Under the pieces are notes generated by a model that was given only the letters and a program-made list of their open reading frames with translations, was not told the DNA's origin and made no database searches. From NCBI GenBank assembly GCA_963665915.2, contig CAXXSG010000004.1, positions 434,001 to 498,000 on the forward strand: DNA of 64,000 nucleotides, written 5' to 3'. The stretch is from JAFGRU01 sp963665915 (lineage in GTDB: Bacteria > Desulfobacterota > Desulfuromonadia > Desulfuromonadales > JAAYDE01). The translations under genes were made by a program, and so were the position numbers. Shown piece after piece: positions 8,715-18,792 of this stretch (positions within the stretch are counted from its first letter, which is position 1; every line of letters starts with the position of its first letter).

Positions 8715-10193
8715 ATGTTGAGAAAAAAGAAGCAGGTTATCCTGGTGGTCAGTCTGCTCCTCGTAACAGGCTTTCTGGTCACCAGTTTTGCGAGTTATCA
8801 TGCTTCCAGAGCATCACTGCGCTCAGAAATCGCTTTTAACGAGTTGCCGCTCACCAGTGACAATGTCTATTCGGAAATCCAGCGTGACCTGCTCCGCCCC
8901 ATTTTCATCTCCTCGTTGATGGCAAACGATACCTTTCTAAGGGACTGGGCCATTGAGGGAGAACGAAATAAAGACCAGATCGTTCGGTATTTAAAAGAGA
9001 TCCGGGAAAAATATGAGGCCGTTACGAGCTTTTTTGTCTCGGAAAAAACCCGGATTTATTACCAGAGTGATGGAATCTTAAAAAAAGTCAAAAAATCCGA
9101 AGAGCGGGATAAGTGGTATTTCCGAGTGCGTGAAATGGAACCACTTTACGAAACCAACATCGATCCGGACATGGCCAATAAAGACACCATGACCATTTTT
9201 ATTAATTATAAAGTTTTCGACTATGACCAAAATTTCATAGGCGCGACAGGTATCGGTCTGGAAATCAGAACGGTACGTCAACTGATTGAAAGTTATCAGC
9301 GAAGATACAAACGAAACATTTTTTTTATTAACAGGCAGGGAGATATTATACTTCACAGTACGACCTTTTCCGGCGAAGCAACCAATATCCGCGGCATGGA
9401 AGGCCTCTCAGCGCATGCCGATAAAATCCTGATGACGGAAAGCAGTACACTGCAGTACGAAAAAAGTGGGGATACGATCCATCTCAACACCCGCTTTATT
9501 CCTGATTTTGACTGGTACCTGCTAGTGGAACAGTCCGAAACAAATGCTCTTGAAAATATCCATAAGGCTTTGTGGGTTAACCTGGCAATCTGCGCACTCA
9601 TTACACTTATAGTCCTGTTTATCACAAATTTCACCATTACCGGCTACCAGGAAAAACTCGAAAAAATGGCCGCCACCGATAAGCTCACAGGCACTTTCAA
9701 TCGACAGGGCTTCGATATTCTTCTGGATCAAGCTTTGAAGGAAAGCCCACGAAAGCAAACAGCGCTTTCATTAATATTGTTGGACGTTGATCGTTTTAAA
9801 CGAATCAACGACACTCTCGGGCATTCCGGCGGAGATAATGTTCTTAGGCATATCGTCCAAACAACCCGGCAAAATATTCGCAACGAGGATGTCCTCGGCC
9901 GCTGGGGAGGGGAAGAATTTTTGATCCTATTAAAAGAATGCGATCTCGATAACGCCTTTCTGCTGGCGGAAAAAATTCGCAAGGCAATCAAAAACACCCC
10001 TTTCCATTTTAATGGCCGGGAAATCCCTGTAACCATCAGTCTGGGAGTAGCAGAGCATAAACCCGGCGAGGGAATAGACGCCCTGTTCAACAGAGTCGAC
10101 CATATGTTATATCTGGCCAAACAGAACGGGCGCGATCGATCGGAAAAAGAAGAACAAACTCATCACAACCGGAATTCCAGTGACTTCACGTAA
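8715..10193 (+). CDS. membrane diguanylate cyclase with extracytoplasmic sensor domain
   Basis: Makes cyclic di-GMP from two GTP. The 492-residue protein has a membrane helix at about 8-28, a long periplasmic region of Cache type (about 30-285), a second helix at about 287-308, and a C-terminal GGDEF domain (about 322-475). The active loop reads RWGGEEF and the product-inhibition I-site RNED lies five residues before it, so both catalysis and feedback inhibition should be intact. No EAL or HD-GYP domain. The stop overlaps the next gene by 14 bases. Confidence 0.92.
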   Translation: MLRKKKQVILVVSLLLVTGFLVTSFASYHASRASLRSEIAFNELPLTSDNVYSEIQRDLLRPIFISSLMANDTFLRDWAIEGERNKDQIVRYLKEIREKYEAVTSFFVSEKTRIYYQSDGILKKVKKSEERDKWYFRVREMEPLYETNIDPDMANKDTMTIFINYKVFDYDQNFIGATGIGLEIRTVRQLIESYQRRYKRNIFFINRQGDIILHSTTFSGEATNIRGMEGLSAHADKILMTESSTLQYEKSGDTIHLNTRFIPDFDWYLLVEQSETNALENIHKALWVNLAICALITLIVLFITNFTITGYQEKLEKMAATDKLTGTFNRQGFDILLDQALKESPRKQTALSLILLDVDRFKRINDTLGHSGGDNVLRHIVQTTRQNIRNEDVLGRWGGEEFLILLKECDLDNAFLLAEKIRKAIKNTPFHFNGREIPVTISLGVAEHKPGEGIDALFNRVDHMLYLAKQNGRDRSEKEEQTHHNRNSSDFT

Positions 10194-11424
10194 AATCATC
10201 ATCATCGGCGGGGGTGCCGCGGGGCTGATAGCGGCCGGAGAAGCCGCCAAAGCAGGGGCACAGGTCCTGGTGCTCGAAAAGATGAACCGTCCGGCACTCA
10301 AGCTCGGCATTACCGGCAAAGGGCGCTGCAATATCACCAACACCGCCGAAGTGAGCGAATTCATCTCCCATTTCGGGAAAACAGGGGTTTTCCTCCGCCA
10401 GGCTTTCTCCCGCTTTTTCAATGCCGACCTCATGGACTTCCTGGAGAAAATCGGCCTGGAACTGGTGACGGAGAGAGGCGGCCGGGTATTTCCCGCCAGC
10501 GGCAAGGCGCTGGACGTGGTCTCCGTGCTGTTGAAATGGGCTAAACGGAACGGCGTAGAGATTCAACCTTCTTCACCGGTTGACGGTTTGATGCTCGAGG
10601 ATGGACGGGTAAAGGGGGTTATCTGCCAGGGGCAGGAAATCGCCTGTGACGCCATCGTCCTGGCCAGTGGCGGGACGTCGTACCCGGCCACCGGGTCGAC
10701 GGGGGACGGTTACCCTCTGGCTGAATCGGCCGGGCACGGCATCGTTCCTATCCGCCCGGCTCTCGTTCCTCTGGAAACCGCCGGGAATAGTGCCGGAAGA
10801 ATGGTCGACCTCAACCTGCGCAACATCAACGTCAGGATGCTGGTAGACGGAAAAAAACGCCGGGAAGCCTTCGGGGAACTTGTTTTCGCCGGGTTCGGCG
10901 TGACCGGACCGGTCATCCTCACCCTGAGCGGGGAAGCTGTCGATATGCTTCAAAGCGGGAAAAAAGTTGAGCTGGCCATCGACCTCAAACCGGCTCTTGA
11001 CGAGAAAAAACTCGATGCCCGCCTTTTGCGCGACCTCGACTCGAGAAGAAAAGAGCCTCTCAGCAGCATTCTGCGGGGCCTGATCCCGAGGGAAATGGTT
11101 CCCGTCTGCCTCGACCTCACCTCGATCTCCGGCGAACGCTGCGGCAACGACCTGACAGCCAAAGAACGCAGGCGTCTGCTAAACTGGCTCAAGGATTTCC
11201 GCCTCGAAGTAAGCGGACACCGCCCCTTCCCCGAAGCGATTATCACCGCCGGAGGCGTCAACACCCGCGAGGTTGATCCCCGGACCATGGAATCACGTAA
11301 AACCAAAGGACTCTATTTCGCCGGGGAGATCCTCGACCTGCAGGCCGACACCGGTGGCTACAATCTCCAGGCCGCTTTTTCCACCGGCTGGCTTGCGGGA
11401 CGTTCAGCGACTTCCATTGCGTAA
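10180..11424 (+). CDS. HI0933/YhiN-type FAD-dependent oxidoreductase
   Basis: A flavoprotein of 414 residues of the HI0933 (BaiN/YhiN) family with an N-terminal Rossmann FAD site GGGAAG (10-15), GKGRCNITN typical of this family (about 48-56), and a C-terminal FAD-closing segment ADTGGYNLQAAFSTG. The physiological substrate is unknown in most bacteria. The start is GTG at 10180, inside the end of the cyclase gene. It heads a run of tightly spaced genes (VOC, TM2, MFS). Confidence 0.9.
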   Translation: MTSRKIIIIGGGAAGLIAAGEAAKAGAQVLVLEKMNRPALKLGITGKGRCNITNTAEVSEFISHFGKTGVFLRQAFSRFFNADLMDFLEKIGLELVTERGGRVFPASGKALDVVSVLLKWAKRNGVEIQPSSPVDGLMLEDGRVKGVICQGQEIACDAIVLASGGTSYPATGSTGDGYPLAESAGHGIVPIRPALVPLETAGNSAGRMVDLNLRNINVRMLVDGKKRREAFGELVFAGFGVTGPVILTLSGEAVDMLQSGKKVELAIDLKPALDEKKLDARLLRDLDSRRKEPLSSILRGLIPREMVPVCLDLTSISGERCGNDLTAKERRRLLNWLKDFRLEVSGHRPFPEAIITAGGVNTREVDPRTMESRKTKGLYFAGEILDLQADTGGYNLQAAFSTGWLAGRSATSIA

Positions 11425-11447
11425 TAACAAAACAATAAAGGGGACTC

Positions 11448-11852
11448 ATGATAGCCAAAAATTTATCCACGGCTTTCACAACGAATAATGTGCAGGAAAA
11501 CCGGGATTTTTATGTCCGCTACTTCAACGCCAGGGTGACTTTCGACTGCGGCTGGTACGTCAACCTGGAGTTCGGCAACCCATCCTCGTCCCTGCAGTTC
11601 ATGGCCCCGCAGCAGACAGAGCAACCTCTCAGCCGGGGGGATGGCCTGACTTATAATTTCGAAGTCGAAGATGTGGACCGGGAGTATGCCCGCCTGACCG
11701 GTTTATGCCTGCCGGTAATCGTCCCTCTCGAAAATCATCCTTGGGGGGACAGGGGCTTCGCGGTTCAGGATCCGAACGGGATATCTCTCTACCTTTATTC
11801 AGAACGGGAACCGAGCGAGGAATTCAAAGCATTTTTCAGGGGCACCCCATGA
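11448..11852 (+). CDS. VOC (glyoxalase/bleomycin resistance) family protein
   Basis: A small cytoplasmic protein of 134 residues with the two beta-alpha-beta-beta-beta units of the vicinal oxygen chelate fold: an N-terminal half opening TNNVQENRDFYVRYF and a second half ending DPNGISLYLYSE. Substrate cannot be told. AAGGGGA precedes the ATG, and the stop overlaps the next start as ATGA. Confidence 0.82.
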   Translation: MIAKNLSTAFTTNNVQENRDFYVRYFNARVTFDCGWYVNLEFGNPSSSLQFMAPQQTEQPLSRGDGLTYNFEVEDVDREYARLTGLCLPVIVPLENHPWGDRGFAVQDPNGISLYLYSEREPSEEFKAFFRGTP

Positions 11853-12247
11853 CTCAGAGCAATGACACCCATCTCAAAACCATCGGCTACATTTTATGGA
11901 TTTTCGGTTTTACCGGCTCCCATCGTTTCTACTACGGCAAGCCGATCTCCGGCACGGTCTACTTCTTTACCATCGGGCTTCTCGGTATCGGCTGGGTCAT
12001 CGACCTCTTCCTGATTCCATCCATGGATCGTCAGGCCGACTTGAGATTTAAATCAGGACACATCGACTACACTCTGGCCTGGGTCCTTCTCACCTTTTTG
12101 GGATTCCTGGGAATTCACCGCATGTACATGGGCAAGTGGCTCTCCGGAATTATCTACCTGCTGACAGGCGGCGTATTCCTGCTCGGAATTCTCTACGATT
12201 TCTGGACCCTCAACGATCAGATCACGGCCGTCAACAGCAATGCATAG
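11849..12247 (+). CDS. protein with two tandem TM2 domains
   Basis: A membrane protein of 132 residues. Two copies of the TM2 unit follow each other: GSHRFYYGKPISGTVYFF...IDLFLIP and GIHRMYMGKWLSGIIYLL...YDFWTL, each a pair of helices joined by a short turn. Most TM2 proteins have one. Function of the family is not established. The ATGA overlap with the VOC gene fixes the start; the open frame upstream (from 11705) is a shadow. Confidence 0.8.
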   Translation: MTQSNDTHLKTIGYILWIFGFTGSHRFYYGKPISGTVYFFTIGLLGIGWVIDLFLIPSMDRQADLRFKSGHIDYTLAWVLLTFLGFLGIHRMYMGKWLSGIIYLLTGGVFLLGILYDFWTLNDQITAVNSNA

Positions 12248-12258
12248 GAAAATTCTTC

Positions 12259-13542
12259 ATGAAAGACAAATCCCGGAATATAGCCTCTTATCGCTGGGTG
12301 GTCTTCGGTCTGCTCGCCTTCGGCTACATTCTGGTCTACTTTCACCGTCTGAGTGTCAATGTGGTGGCTCTCGACATGATGAGAGATCTCGATGTGGGAG
12401 GAGCCCTGATAGGCCTCCTCGCTTCCGGTTACTTCTACCCTTACGCGCTGATGCAGCTCCCTTCAGGACTTCTGGCCGACTCTCTGGGCCCGCGCCGCAC
12501 CGTCACATTCAGCTTCATCCTCGCCGGACTGGCCTCCATTTTCCTGGGCACGGTGGACTCGGTGGGATGGGCCATCTTCGCCCGAATTCTGGTCGGAATC
12601 GGCGTTTCCATGCTCTTCGTGGCAACGCTCAAGATCCTCACTCACTGGTTCAAAGCCTCCGAATTCGCCAGGGTGACGGGGATCCTCATGGCCCTCGGAG
12701 GGGTGGGCGTTCTCACCACAGCCACACCTCTGGCTTATCTGAGTGAATCAATCGGCTGGCGCGGCAGTTTCATCGCCATTGGCATCGTCACCCTGGCTCT
12801 CGCCGCAGTTATCTGGGCCTATGTGCGCAATACCCCCGAGGAAAAAGGGTTCCCTGCCCCGGAGGACAAAACCCCGTCGACCAAGGACCAGGGGGAGCGA
12901 ACAGACCTTCTCAGTGGTTTAAAAACCGTGCTTTCCGGGCCAACATTCTGGCCACTGGCCGCGTGGTTTTTCTTTTCCTGTGGAGTTTTCTTCGCTTTTG
13001 CGGGCCTCTGGGGAGCTCCCTACTTGATTCAGGTCTATGGTTTGACCAAGATTCAGGCCGGCGGGGTGATGAACATGCTGGCTCTGGCCATGATCGTCGG
13101 AAGTCCGCTGCTGAGCATACTCTCCGACCGCATCCGCTCCCGCAAAATCATCCTCGTGGCAGCCTCGCTGACCCTGGTCCTGGTGACCATCCCCCTCGCC
13201 TTTTTCCCGGCGGGCATGTCCAAACCAATGCTTTACGGGCTTGTTTTTTCGATGAGCCTCTCCGCCAGCAGTGTCGTGGCTATCGGCTTCACCATGTGCA
13301 AGGAGTTTTTTCCCGTGCGCATCGCCGGTACGGTGGTGGGTCTCGTCAATCTCTTTCCGTTTCTCGGGGGCGCCATCATGCAGCCGGCGGTCGGCTACCT
13401 CCTGGAGTCCCAAAGTCAGGGGCTGCAGACTTTCACTGCCGATGCCTACGGCTTCGCCTTTCGGCTTTTCTTTGCCTCCGCCTGCCTCGCATTTCTCTCC
13501 AGCCTGCTGTTGAAAGAATCATTCTCCCGAACCGACCATTGA
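12259..13542 (+). CDS. major facilitator superfamily transporter
   Basis: Inner-membrane carrier of 427 residues with twelve predicted helices in two six-helix halves and a central hydrophilic loop (about 195-215, EEKGFPAPEDKTPSTKDQ). The loop between helices 2 and 3 reads GLLADSLGPRRT, the MFS signature (GxLaDrlGrrr). It resembles organic anion or sugar-phosphate carriers, but substrate is unknown. Weak AGGA site upstream; eleven bases after the TM2 gene, so the same operon. Converges with the sensor kinase downstream. Confidence 0.88.
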   Translation: MKDKSRNIASYRWVVFGLLAFGYILVYFHRLSVNVVALDMMRDLDVGGALIGLLASGYFYPYALMQLPSGLLADSLGPRRTVTFSFILAGLASIFLGTVDSVGWAIFARILVGIGVSMLFVATLKILTHWFKASEFARVTGILMALGGVGVLTTATPLAYLSESIGWRGSFIAIGIVTLALAAVIWAYVRNTPEEKGFPAPEDKTPSTKDQGERTDLLSGLKTVLSGPTFWPLAAWFFFSCGVFFAFAGLWGAPYLIQVYGLTKIQAGGVMNMLALAMIVGSPLLSILSDRIRSRKIILVAASLTLVLVTIPLAFFPAGMSKPMLYGLVFSMSLSASSVVAIGFTMCKEFFPVRIAGTVVGLVNLFPFLGGAIMQPAVGYLLESQSQGLQTFTADAYGFAFRLFFASACLAFLSSLLLKESFSRTDH

Positions 13543-13606
13543 GGATCAGCCGACAACCTGCCGGAGCCGAAATCAACCCGCTCGCCCCGGCGATAAATAA
13601 TCCTGG

Positions 13607-16480
13607 TCAGGCGGAAATCGGCAGCCGGATGATAAAACGCGTCCATTCTCCGGGGTTGGAATCCACTTGAATCGTGCCGTGATGCCTTCTGGTGATAATG
13701 AAATAGGAAACCGACAACCCGAGTCCCGTCCCGACCCCGATCTCTTTGGTCGTGAAAAAGGGGTCGAAAATCCGCTTACTGATATCCTGGTGAATTCCTG
13801 TGCCGTTATCCTCAATTTCGATGACGGCCTGGTCTCCTTCCTGCCGTGTTCGCAGGGTTATCATCGGATTTTTGCATCCCGCCTGGCCCAGGGCATGCCC
13901 GGCATTGCGTAACAGATTGAGAAGGACCTGTTCGATTTCAGTTTCCGTACAAGGGACCTTGGGCAGGTCAGAGAAAAACTTTTCTATTTTTATATTGCGA
14001 AAATCGTATTTTTTCTTGAGATCGTAATCGCTCCGGGCGAAAAGGATGGAATTGTCGATAATCCGGTTGAGATTATGGGGAGCAAGGGTGGAGTCACTCT
14101 TGTGGCTGAAATTCAGCATATTTTCCACAATCCGTGCCGCTTTCACACCAGCATCGTGCATCGTTTCGATTGTTTCCGGAATACCCCTTTTGTGCAGATA
14201 ATTGGATAGGGAATTGAGAGACAGATTGCATTCTTCCCCAACCTTCCGGTTGGCTTCCAGTGTGGGATCGGTGCGGCGGAGAATATTTTGGGCTCCCTGC
14301 AGTATGATATTCAGCGGGTTGTTGATTTCATGGGCCATACCGGCAGCCAGGCCGCCCAAAGACATCATTTTTTCCGTCTGTATCATCACCTCCTGCATCA
14401 TTTTTTTCTCAGTGATATCGTGCAGAACGATCATCAATCGATCAACACCATTGAGATTGACTTTGCGCACAAAAACATCCGCGAAGAAAAGTTCTCCGGC
14501 CTTTTTGTGGCCCTGGGATTCAAAGCTTTCCGTCTCACCTTCCAGGACCCGGCTCAACACAGTGCCCCACTCCTTACCCTCTTCCGGGCAAATGAGGGAA
14601 CCCAGCTCTTTCGGGGTCATTCTGAAAAGATCTTCCTGCTGATAACCGCAAAGATCAGAAAACGCCTGATTCACATCCACAAAGGTCCTGTCTTCGATTC
14701 TCAGAACTGCTATGGCGTCCTCCCCGGCATTGAACAGTTCCCGGTAGGTTTTTTCAGAGGCCTGAAGCTTGCTTTCGGCATCCTTGATTTTCTGGATATC
14801 ATAGTTGATGCCGATAAGATGGCGTGGGGAACCGTCCTCTTCCCACTCCACCGTTCGCCCGCTCCCCAGAATCCAGCGCCAATCGCCATCCTTTGTACGC
14901 ATACGAAACTGGATGCTGAAACTCGTTTGGTTCCGGGAAGCGACATGTTTCTGAATAGCCTGCTCTGCCTGCTCCCGATCATCCGGATGAAGGAGTTCCT
15001 TCCAAGTCTGGTGCATATGTTTGAACGCATCCGGTTCATAACCCAGCATGGTGAACCAGGACGGACTGTAGTATGCCTGACCGCTGGAGGGATAAAAATC
15101 CCAGCTTCCGGCCCCCGCCACCTCCAGGGCAATAGCCAAACGCGAGCGGCTCTCTTCCAAGGCCTGTGCCGCTTTCTTGCGGTCCGTGATATCCACGGTA
15201 AAACCTTCGCGGACGACACGACCCTTTTCATCCGCCAACTGTCTCATGCTTAAACTGACCCAGTTGGCGGTGCCGTCCGGGCGTTTGCCCTCAATCTCCC
15301 AATCGGTTACCCAACCCTGTCTTTCCAACGCTTCGCCCATTTTAAGGCGTTCTTCCGGACGCACAAAGAGTTCCGTAGCGATGTTCGATATTCCGTGAAT
15401 CAGGTCTTCAGCGGAAGGAAAACCATGAATCTCGGCCAGCTTGTCATTTGCTTCGATGAAAGTGCCTTCCGGGGTGGAGGTGAAAATCCCGACCGGCGCG
15501 TTCCGGATCAGAGATTCTATTTTCCGGTTTTTGGCGGCCAGTTCCCCAATGCTGACCTTGAGTTTTTTCCTCAGCCATAACCGGTCGAGCAGGACGACGA
15601 GTGCCACCAGAACAACGAAGGCCAGAATAATCTTTAAAGATTTCTCGATGATGGGGGGATAATAGGTCAACCCTGCCCATTTTCGGGCAAGGGCTTCCAA
15701 CTCCCGGTCGGAAATATCGTCCATTGCTTTGGAGATAACGGCGTAGAGCACCGGGTGTTCTTTGCTGATCCCCAGGCAAAGCGGAAGAGTCGTGAGAGGA
15801 CTTCCGGCCACGCGCAGGTTGGGAAGCCCCTCTTCCTCAATGGTTTTCGACACGAGCGGAAGTCCGATAAAGAAGGCATCCAGCATCCCGAAAGCCACAT
15901 CCTGAAGCCCGACCCGAAAATTTTCAACTTCAACGATCTCGAATTCTCCGGCGTAATTTTCCCGCAGATAGTCCACCAGCGCGGAACTCCGTACAGCGCC
16001 AATCTTTCCTCCCGCAAAATCCGCCGGGTTCGTTTTATCCATGTTTTTTTTGTTGGTTACAAGGACAGCAGGTATCTGGATGTAGGGTTTGGTAAAAAGA
16101 GTGAATTTGCTGCGGTCATTCGTCGGAATAAGAGTCGCAACGATAACAGGCTTTTTCTGCCGCAATTGTTGGTTAAGAGCTCCGTAGCCGGAAAAAGAAC
16201 GCTTTTGGAACACTACTCCCAGGCGTTCCTCGACTTTTTTCAGAACGTCCGCCGCCAGCCCTGAAAACTCACCGCTTTCAGATTTCTGTTGAAACGGAGG
16301 GAAGTTTTGGTGATAGGCGATGAAAATCTTATCGCGGTTGTTTTGCAACCAGGCGTTCTCCGCATCGGTCAGGATGAGGGCAGCCAAAGAGGAAGATACT
16401 AAAAGACAAAGAATGAAAAGAAAAATAAAGGAAGAAATGAGAAGGACAGAAAACAGAAACCTGGGTTTTGAATATTGCAT
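13607..16480 (-). CDS. sensor histidine kinase with solute-binding domain and three PAS domains
   Basis: A membrane kinase of 957 residues. Order: N-terminal signal anchor (about 8-30), a periplasmic bacterial solute-binding (SBP3/PBPb) domain (about 40-270), a membrane helix (about 275-300), three PAS domains (about 320-440, 450-570, 585-700), then HisKA with the phosphoacceptor in AAGMAHEINNPLN and HATPase with the N box LLNLLRNAGHAL, G1 EIEDNGTGI and G2 GTGLGLS. It would sense a small solute through the periplasmic domain. GAGG lies before ATG 16480; the earlier in-frame start at 16519 lacks a site. No response regulator is adjacent, so it is an orphan kinase here. Confidence 0.92.
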   Translation of the reverse strand: MQYSKPRFLFSVLLISSFIFLFILCLLVSSSLAALILTDAENAWLQNNRDKIFIAYHQNFPPFQQKSESGEFSGLAADVLKKVEERLGVVFQKRSFSGYGALNQQLRQKKPVIVATLIPTNDRSKFTLFTKPYIQIPAVLVTNKKNMDKTNPADFAGGKIGAVRSSALVDYLRENYAGEFEIVEVENFRVGLQDVAFGMLDAFFIGLPLVSKTIEEEGLPNLRVAGSPLTTLPLCLGISKEHPVLYAVISKAMDDISDRELEALARKWAGLTYYPPIIEKSLKIILAFVVLVALVVLLDRLWLRKKLKVSIGELAAKNRKIESLIRNAPVGIFTSTPEGTFIEANDKLAEIHGFPSAEDLIHGISNIATELFVRPEERLKMGEALERQGWVTDWEIEGKRPDGTANWVSLSMRQLADEKGRVVREGFTVDITDRKKAAQALEESRSRLAIALEVAGAGSWDFYPSSGQAYYSPSWFTMLGYEPDAFKHMHQTWKELLHPDDREQAEQAIQKHVASRNQTSFSIQFRMRTKDGDWRWILGSGRTVEWEEDGSPRHLIGINYDIQKIKDAESKLQASEKTYRELFNAGEDAIAVLRIEDRTFVDVNQAFSDLCGYQQEDLFRMTPKELGSLICPEEGKEWGTVLSRVLEGETESFESQGHKKAGELFFADVFVRKVNLNGVDRLMIVLHDITEKKMMQEVMIQTEKMMSLGGLAAGMAHEINNPLNIILQGAQNILRRTDPTLEANRKVGEECNLSLNSLSNYLHKRGIPETIETMHDAGVKAARIVENMLNFSHKSDSTLAPHNLNRIIDNSILFARSDYDLKKKYDFRNIKIEKFFSDLPKVPCTETEIEQVLLNLLRNAGHALGQAGCKNPMITLRTRQEGDQAVIEIEDNGTGIHQDISKRIFDPFFTTKEIGVGTGLGLSVSYFIITRRHHGTIQVDSNPGEWTRFIIRLPISA

Positions 16481-16703
16481 GGAATTCCTCTTGGAAAAGA
16501 GCATCCAATCCGTTCCCATGAGTTAGCTTCAAGCTGATAACTTGCAGATATTATTAAGGGTAGTCTAAAAATTAAATATTACAAAATTTTTATTATATTT
16601 TTTAAAATTTTTTGTTTTTCTCCCCCTGCTGTTGAAATTTACTTTTTCAACCCCCCCCAGTAAAACAAATCCTCATCAGCTCAAAAATCATTCGTGGAAC
16701 CTT

Positions 16704-17624
16704 TCATCCCTTCATCAACTCCTGTCGATCCGGCACTGAAAGGCTGTCCACATATTCACTCATTCCCCGCAGCGTATTGCCCAGGAAGATGCGCTCCCGG
16801 GCGAAAATATCCGGGTCCAGGCGCTGGATGTTGCTAAATTGCTTATCCCGTGCCAAAAGCCATCCGAAGAACGCCTCTTCGCGTCTTGATTCTTCTACTG
16901 CAGCGATCGCTTCCACCCCCTTCACCCACAAAAGAAGCTGACTGCGGCCGATCCGCAGATGCTCCATGGCCGTCGCGACCAGACCGTAGTGACCAAAAAC
17001 CATACGCCTCGGCCGCAGAGCCAGCATGCGGTCAAGAGAACCGAGTGCCACCTCCAAAATAAAGCGCGGTGGAGTGGCGGGACGCATGTAGATGCCCTCG
17101 GGCATCTCGCAACGCACGCCGGCCACCTCGCCTCCGAAAAGCAGATCCCCCATCAGGTAGCAGGCATGGTGGGCAGCGTGCCCCGGAGTGAGAAAAGCAC
17201 GCAGGCCGGTCGCTCCGACCTCCTCTTCAAAACCGATCTTGTCCTCTGGAACCGGCACTATCTCGCCGTAAGCTTCGGCGACCGCCCCCAGAACCTTGAG
17301 TGATCCCTGCCAGAGTTTTTCCGGCGCAATCATATGTCGGACTCCGTCGGGATGGCAGATCACGCGAGCCTCCGGGTAAGTTCTAAGCAGCTCCCCGGTA
17401 CCGCCGGCATGATCGATATGAATATGGGTCAGGAGGACATAATCGAGACGTTCGACGTTATGGCGGCGCAACTCATGTAACAGGTGGGCGATGGTCGAAA
17501 GAGGGCCGGGATCAACCAGGAAGGTTTTGCCCTCCCAGCGGCACAGCCACGAACTGAGGAATTTTCGGAATCCTTCGAGTTTCGGCTGATCAAGATCGAT
17601 ACCGACAAGATCGTCCTGGTTCAT
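16704..17624 (-). CDS. metallo-beta-lactamase fold hydrolase
   Basis: A 306-residue protein with the dinuclear metal motif HIHIDHAGG and further ligands in LTPGHAAHH and VFGHYG. It acts on an unknown thioester or ester, as in glyoxalase II-like hydrolases. CAGGAG is seven bases before ATG 17624. A longer frame upstream to 17810 runs through repeat sequence and is rejected. Isolated gene, with a repeat fragment just upstream. Confidence 0.85.
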   Translation of the reverse strand: MNQDDLVGIDLDQPKLEGFRKFLSSWLCRWEGKTFLVDPGPLSTIAHLLHELRRHNVERLDYVLLTHIHIDHAGGTGELLRTYPEARVICHPDGVRHMIAPEKLWQGSLKVLGAVAEAYGEIVPVPEDKIGFEEEVGATGLRAFLTPGHAAHHACYLMGDLLFGGEVAGVRCEMPEGIYMRPATPPRFILEVALGSLDRMLALRPRRMVFGHYGLVATAMEHLRIGRSQLLLWVKGVEAIAAVEESRREEAFFGWLLARDKQFSNIQRLDPDIFARERIFLGNTLRGMSEYVDSLSVPDRQELMKG

Positions 17625-17640
17625 AAACCGCTCCTGACAA

Positions 17641-17722
17641 GTATTCAGAAAAATGGACTCACAGCGCTCCTGGCTGGGTTCATGCGGCCCTTGGAATGAC
17701 CGGGGCGAGTCCAGCAGGCAAC
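17641..17722 (+). repeat. repeat family 2, internally deleted copy
   Basis: AATGGACTC, TGGGTTCATG, GGCCCTTGGAATG and GCGAGTCCA match family 2 in order, with the central third missing. GGACTC near the left end and GAGTCC near the right end are inverted, as in the full copies. Confidence 0.6.
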
Positions 17723-17870
17723 AAGTTGATTTATTACAGTTATTTTTAGTTTTGCGGATAACCGATTGATCTGTCAACGTTTTATTTGGTAAGTCCTGAA
17801 TGCCTTTCAAAACTCTTGTCTTTGATTTTTTTCACTTCAAACAACTGTAATGTTGTAAATTGGGTAGACT

Positions 17871-18548
17871 ATGAAAAACGATCCTCAGTGCCGACCACCT
17901 TCCGACAGCCGGGATTGCCCCTTATGTCGAGCCTTGGATGCCGGGCCATTTTACCAGGATAAACATCGCGATTTCTTCCGCTGCTCAACTTGTCTTCTTG
18001 TTTTTGTACCACCGGAACAGTTTCTATCCGCAGCAGAAGAAAAAGCAGAATACGACCTGCACCAAAATTCACCGAAAGACGAGGGCTATCGACACTTCCT
18101 GAACCGCCTCTTTCTACCCATGCGGAAGCAGCTTGTGCCTGAAAGTCGCGGCCTTGATTTCGGCTGCGGTCCCGGACCGACCCTCTCACGGATGTTCGAG
18201 GAAGCAGGATTTCCCATGTCGCTCCACGATCCTTTTTACGCCAACAAACCCTCCACTTTGGAAAAGGAATACGATTTTATCACTGCCAGCGAAGTGGTGG
18301 AACATCTCCATAATCCTCGGAAGGAACTGGAGCGGCTGTGGCAATGCCTGAGGCCGGGGGGCCTCCTGGGAATCATGACCAAACTGGTTTTCGACCGTCA
18401 GGCTTTTCAACACTGGCATTATAAAAACGACCACACTCACGTTCACTTTTTCTCACGATCAACCTTCGAATGGCTGGCCGAACAATGGCAGGCCGCTCTG
18501 ACCTTTGCCGGCAAGGACGTGATTCTTCTTGGGAAAAAGAACCTCTAA
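17871..18548 (+). CDS. class I SAM-dependent methyltransferase with N-terminal zinc-ribbon
   Basis: A cytoplasmic protein of 225 residues. The first 45 carry two Cys pairs (C16/C19 and C38/C41, CPLC and CSTC) that suit one zinc. The methyltransferase fold follows, with motif I GLDFGCGPG (94-102), TASEVVEHL and RLWQCLRPGGLLGIMT. The combination is common among uncharacterised methyltransferases of small molecules or sugars. Substrate unknown; no operon partner. Confidence 0.85.
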   Translation: MKNDPQCRPPSDSRDCPLCRALDAGPFYQDKHRDFFRCSTCLLVFVPPEQFLSAAEEKAEYDLHQNSPKDEGYRHFLNRLFLPMRKQLVPESRGLDFGCGPGPTLSRMFEEAGFPMSLHDPFYANKPSTLEKEYDFITASEVVEHLHNPRKELERLWQCLRPGGLLGIMTKLVFDRQAFQHWHYKNDHTHVHFFSRSTFEWLAEQWQAALTFAGKDVILLGKKNL

Positions 18549-18792
18549 AAATACAACCTGCCGAGTATCCTGCCGCTAGACCTGCAAGGCAAAATTCTAT
18601 CGGGCATTTTTCTTGAAGGCTTTTCAAAAAAGGCTTTCACTACCCGCTCCAGCACTCAAAAACGGCAAAAACAGTCACCTTTTTTAGCCTCGTGATCGCT
18701 CATGAGCCTCTCCCCCTGGCGCGGGAAAAAACGATCACCCATTAAATACACCCTGAATCTGAAGCCCGCAGAATTCTCAATAAGGAGAGAAA

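Noticed and set aside
14288..15253. Forward open frame of 321 codons opposite the large kinase
   Set aside because: Shadow of the PAS/HisKA coding sequence; no family features or ribosome binding site.
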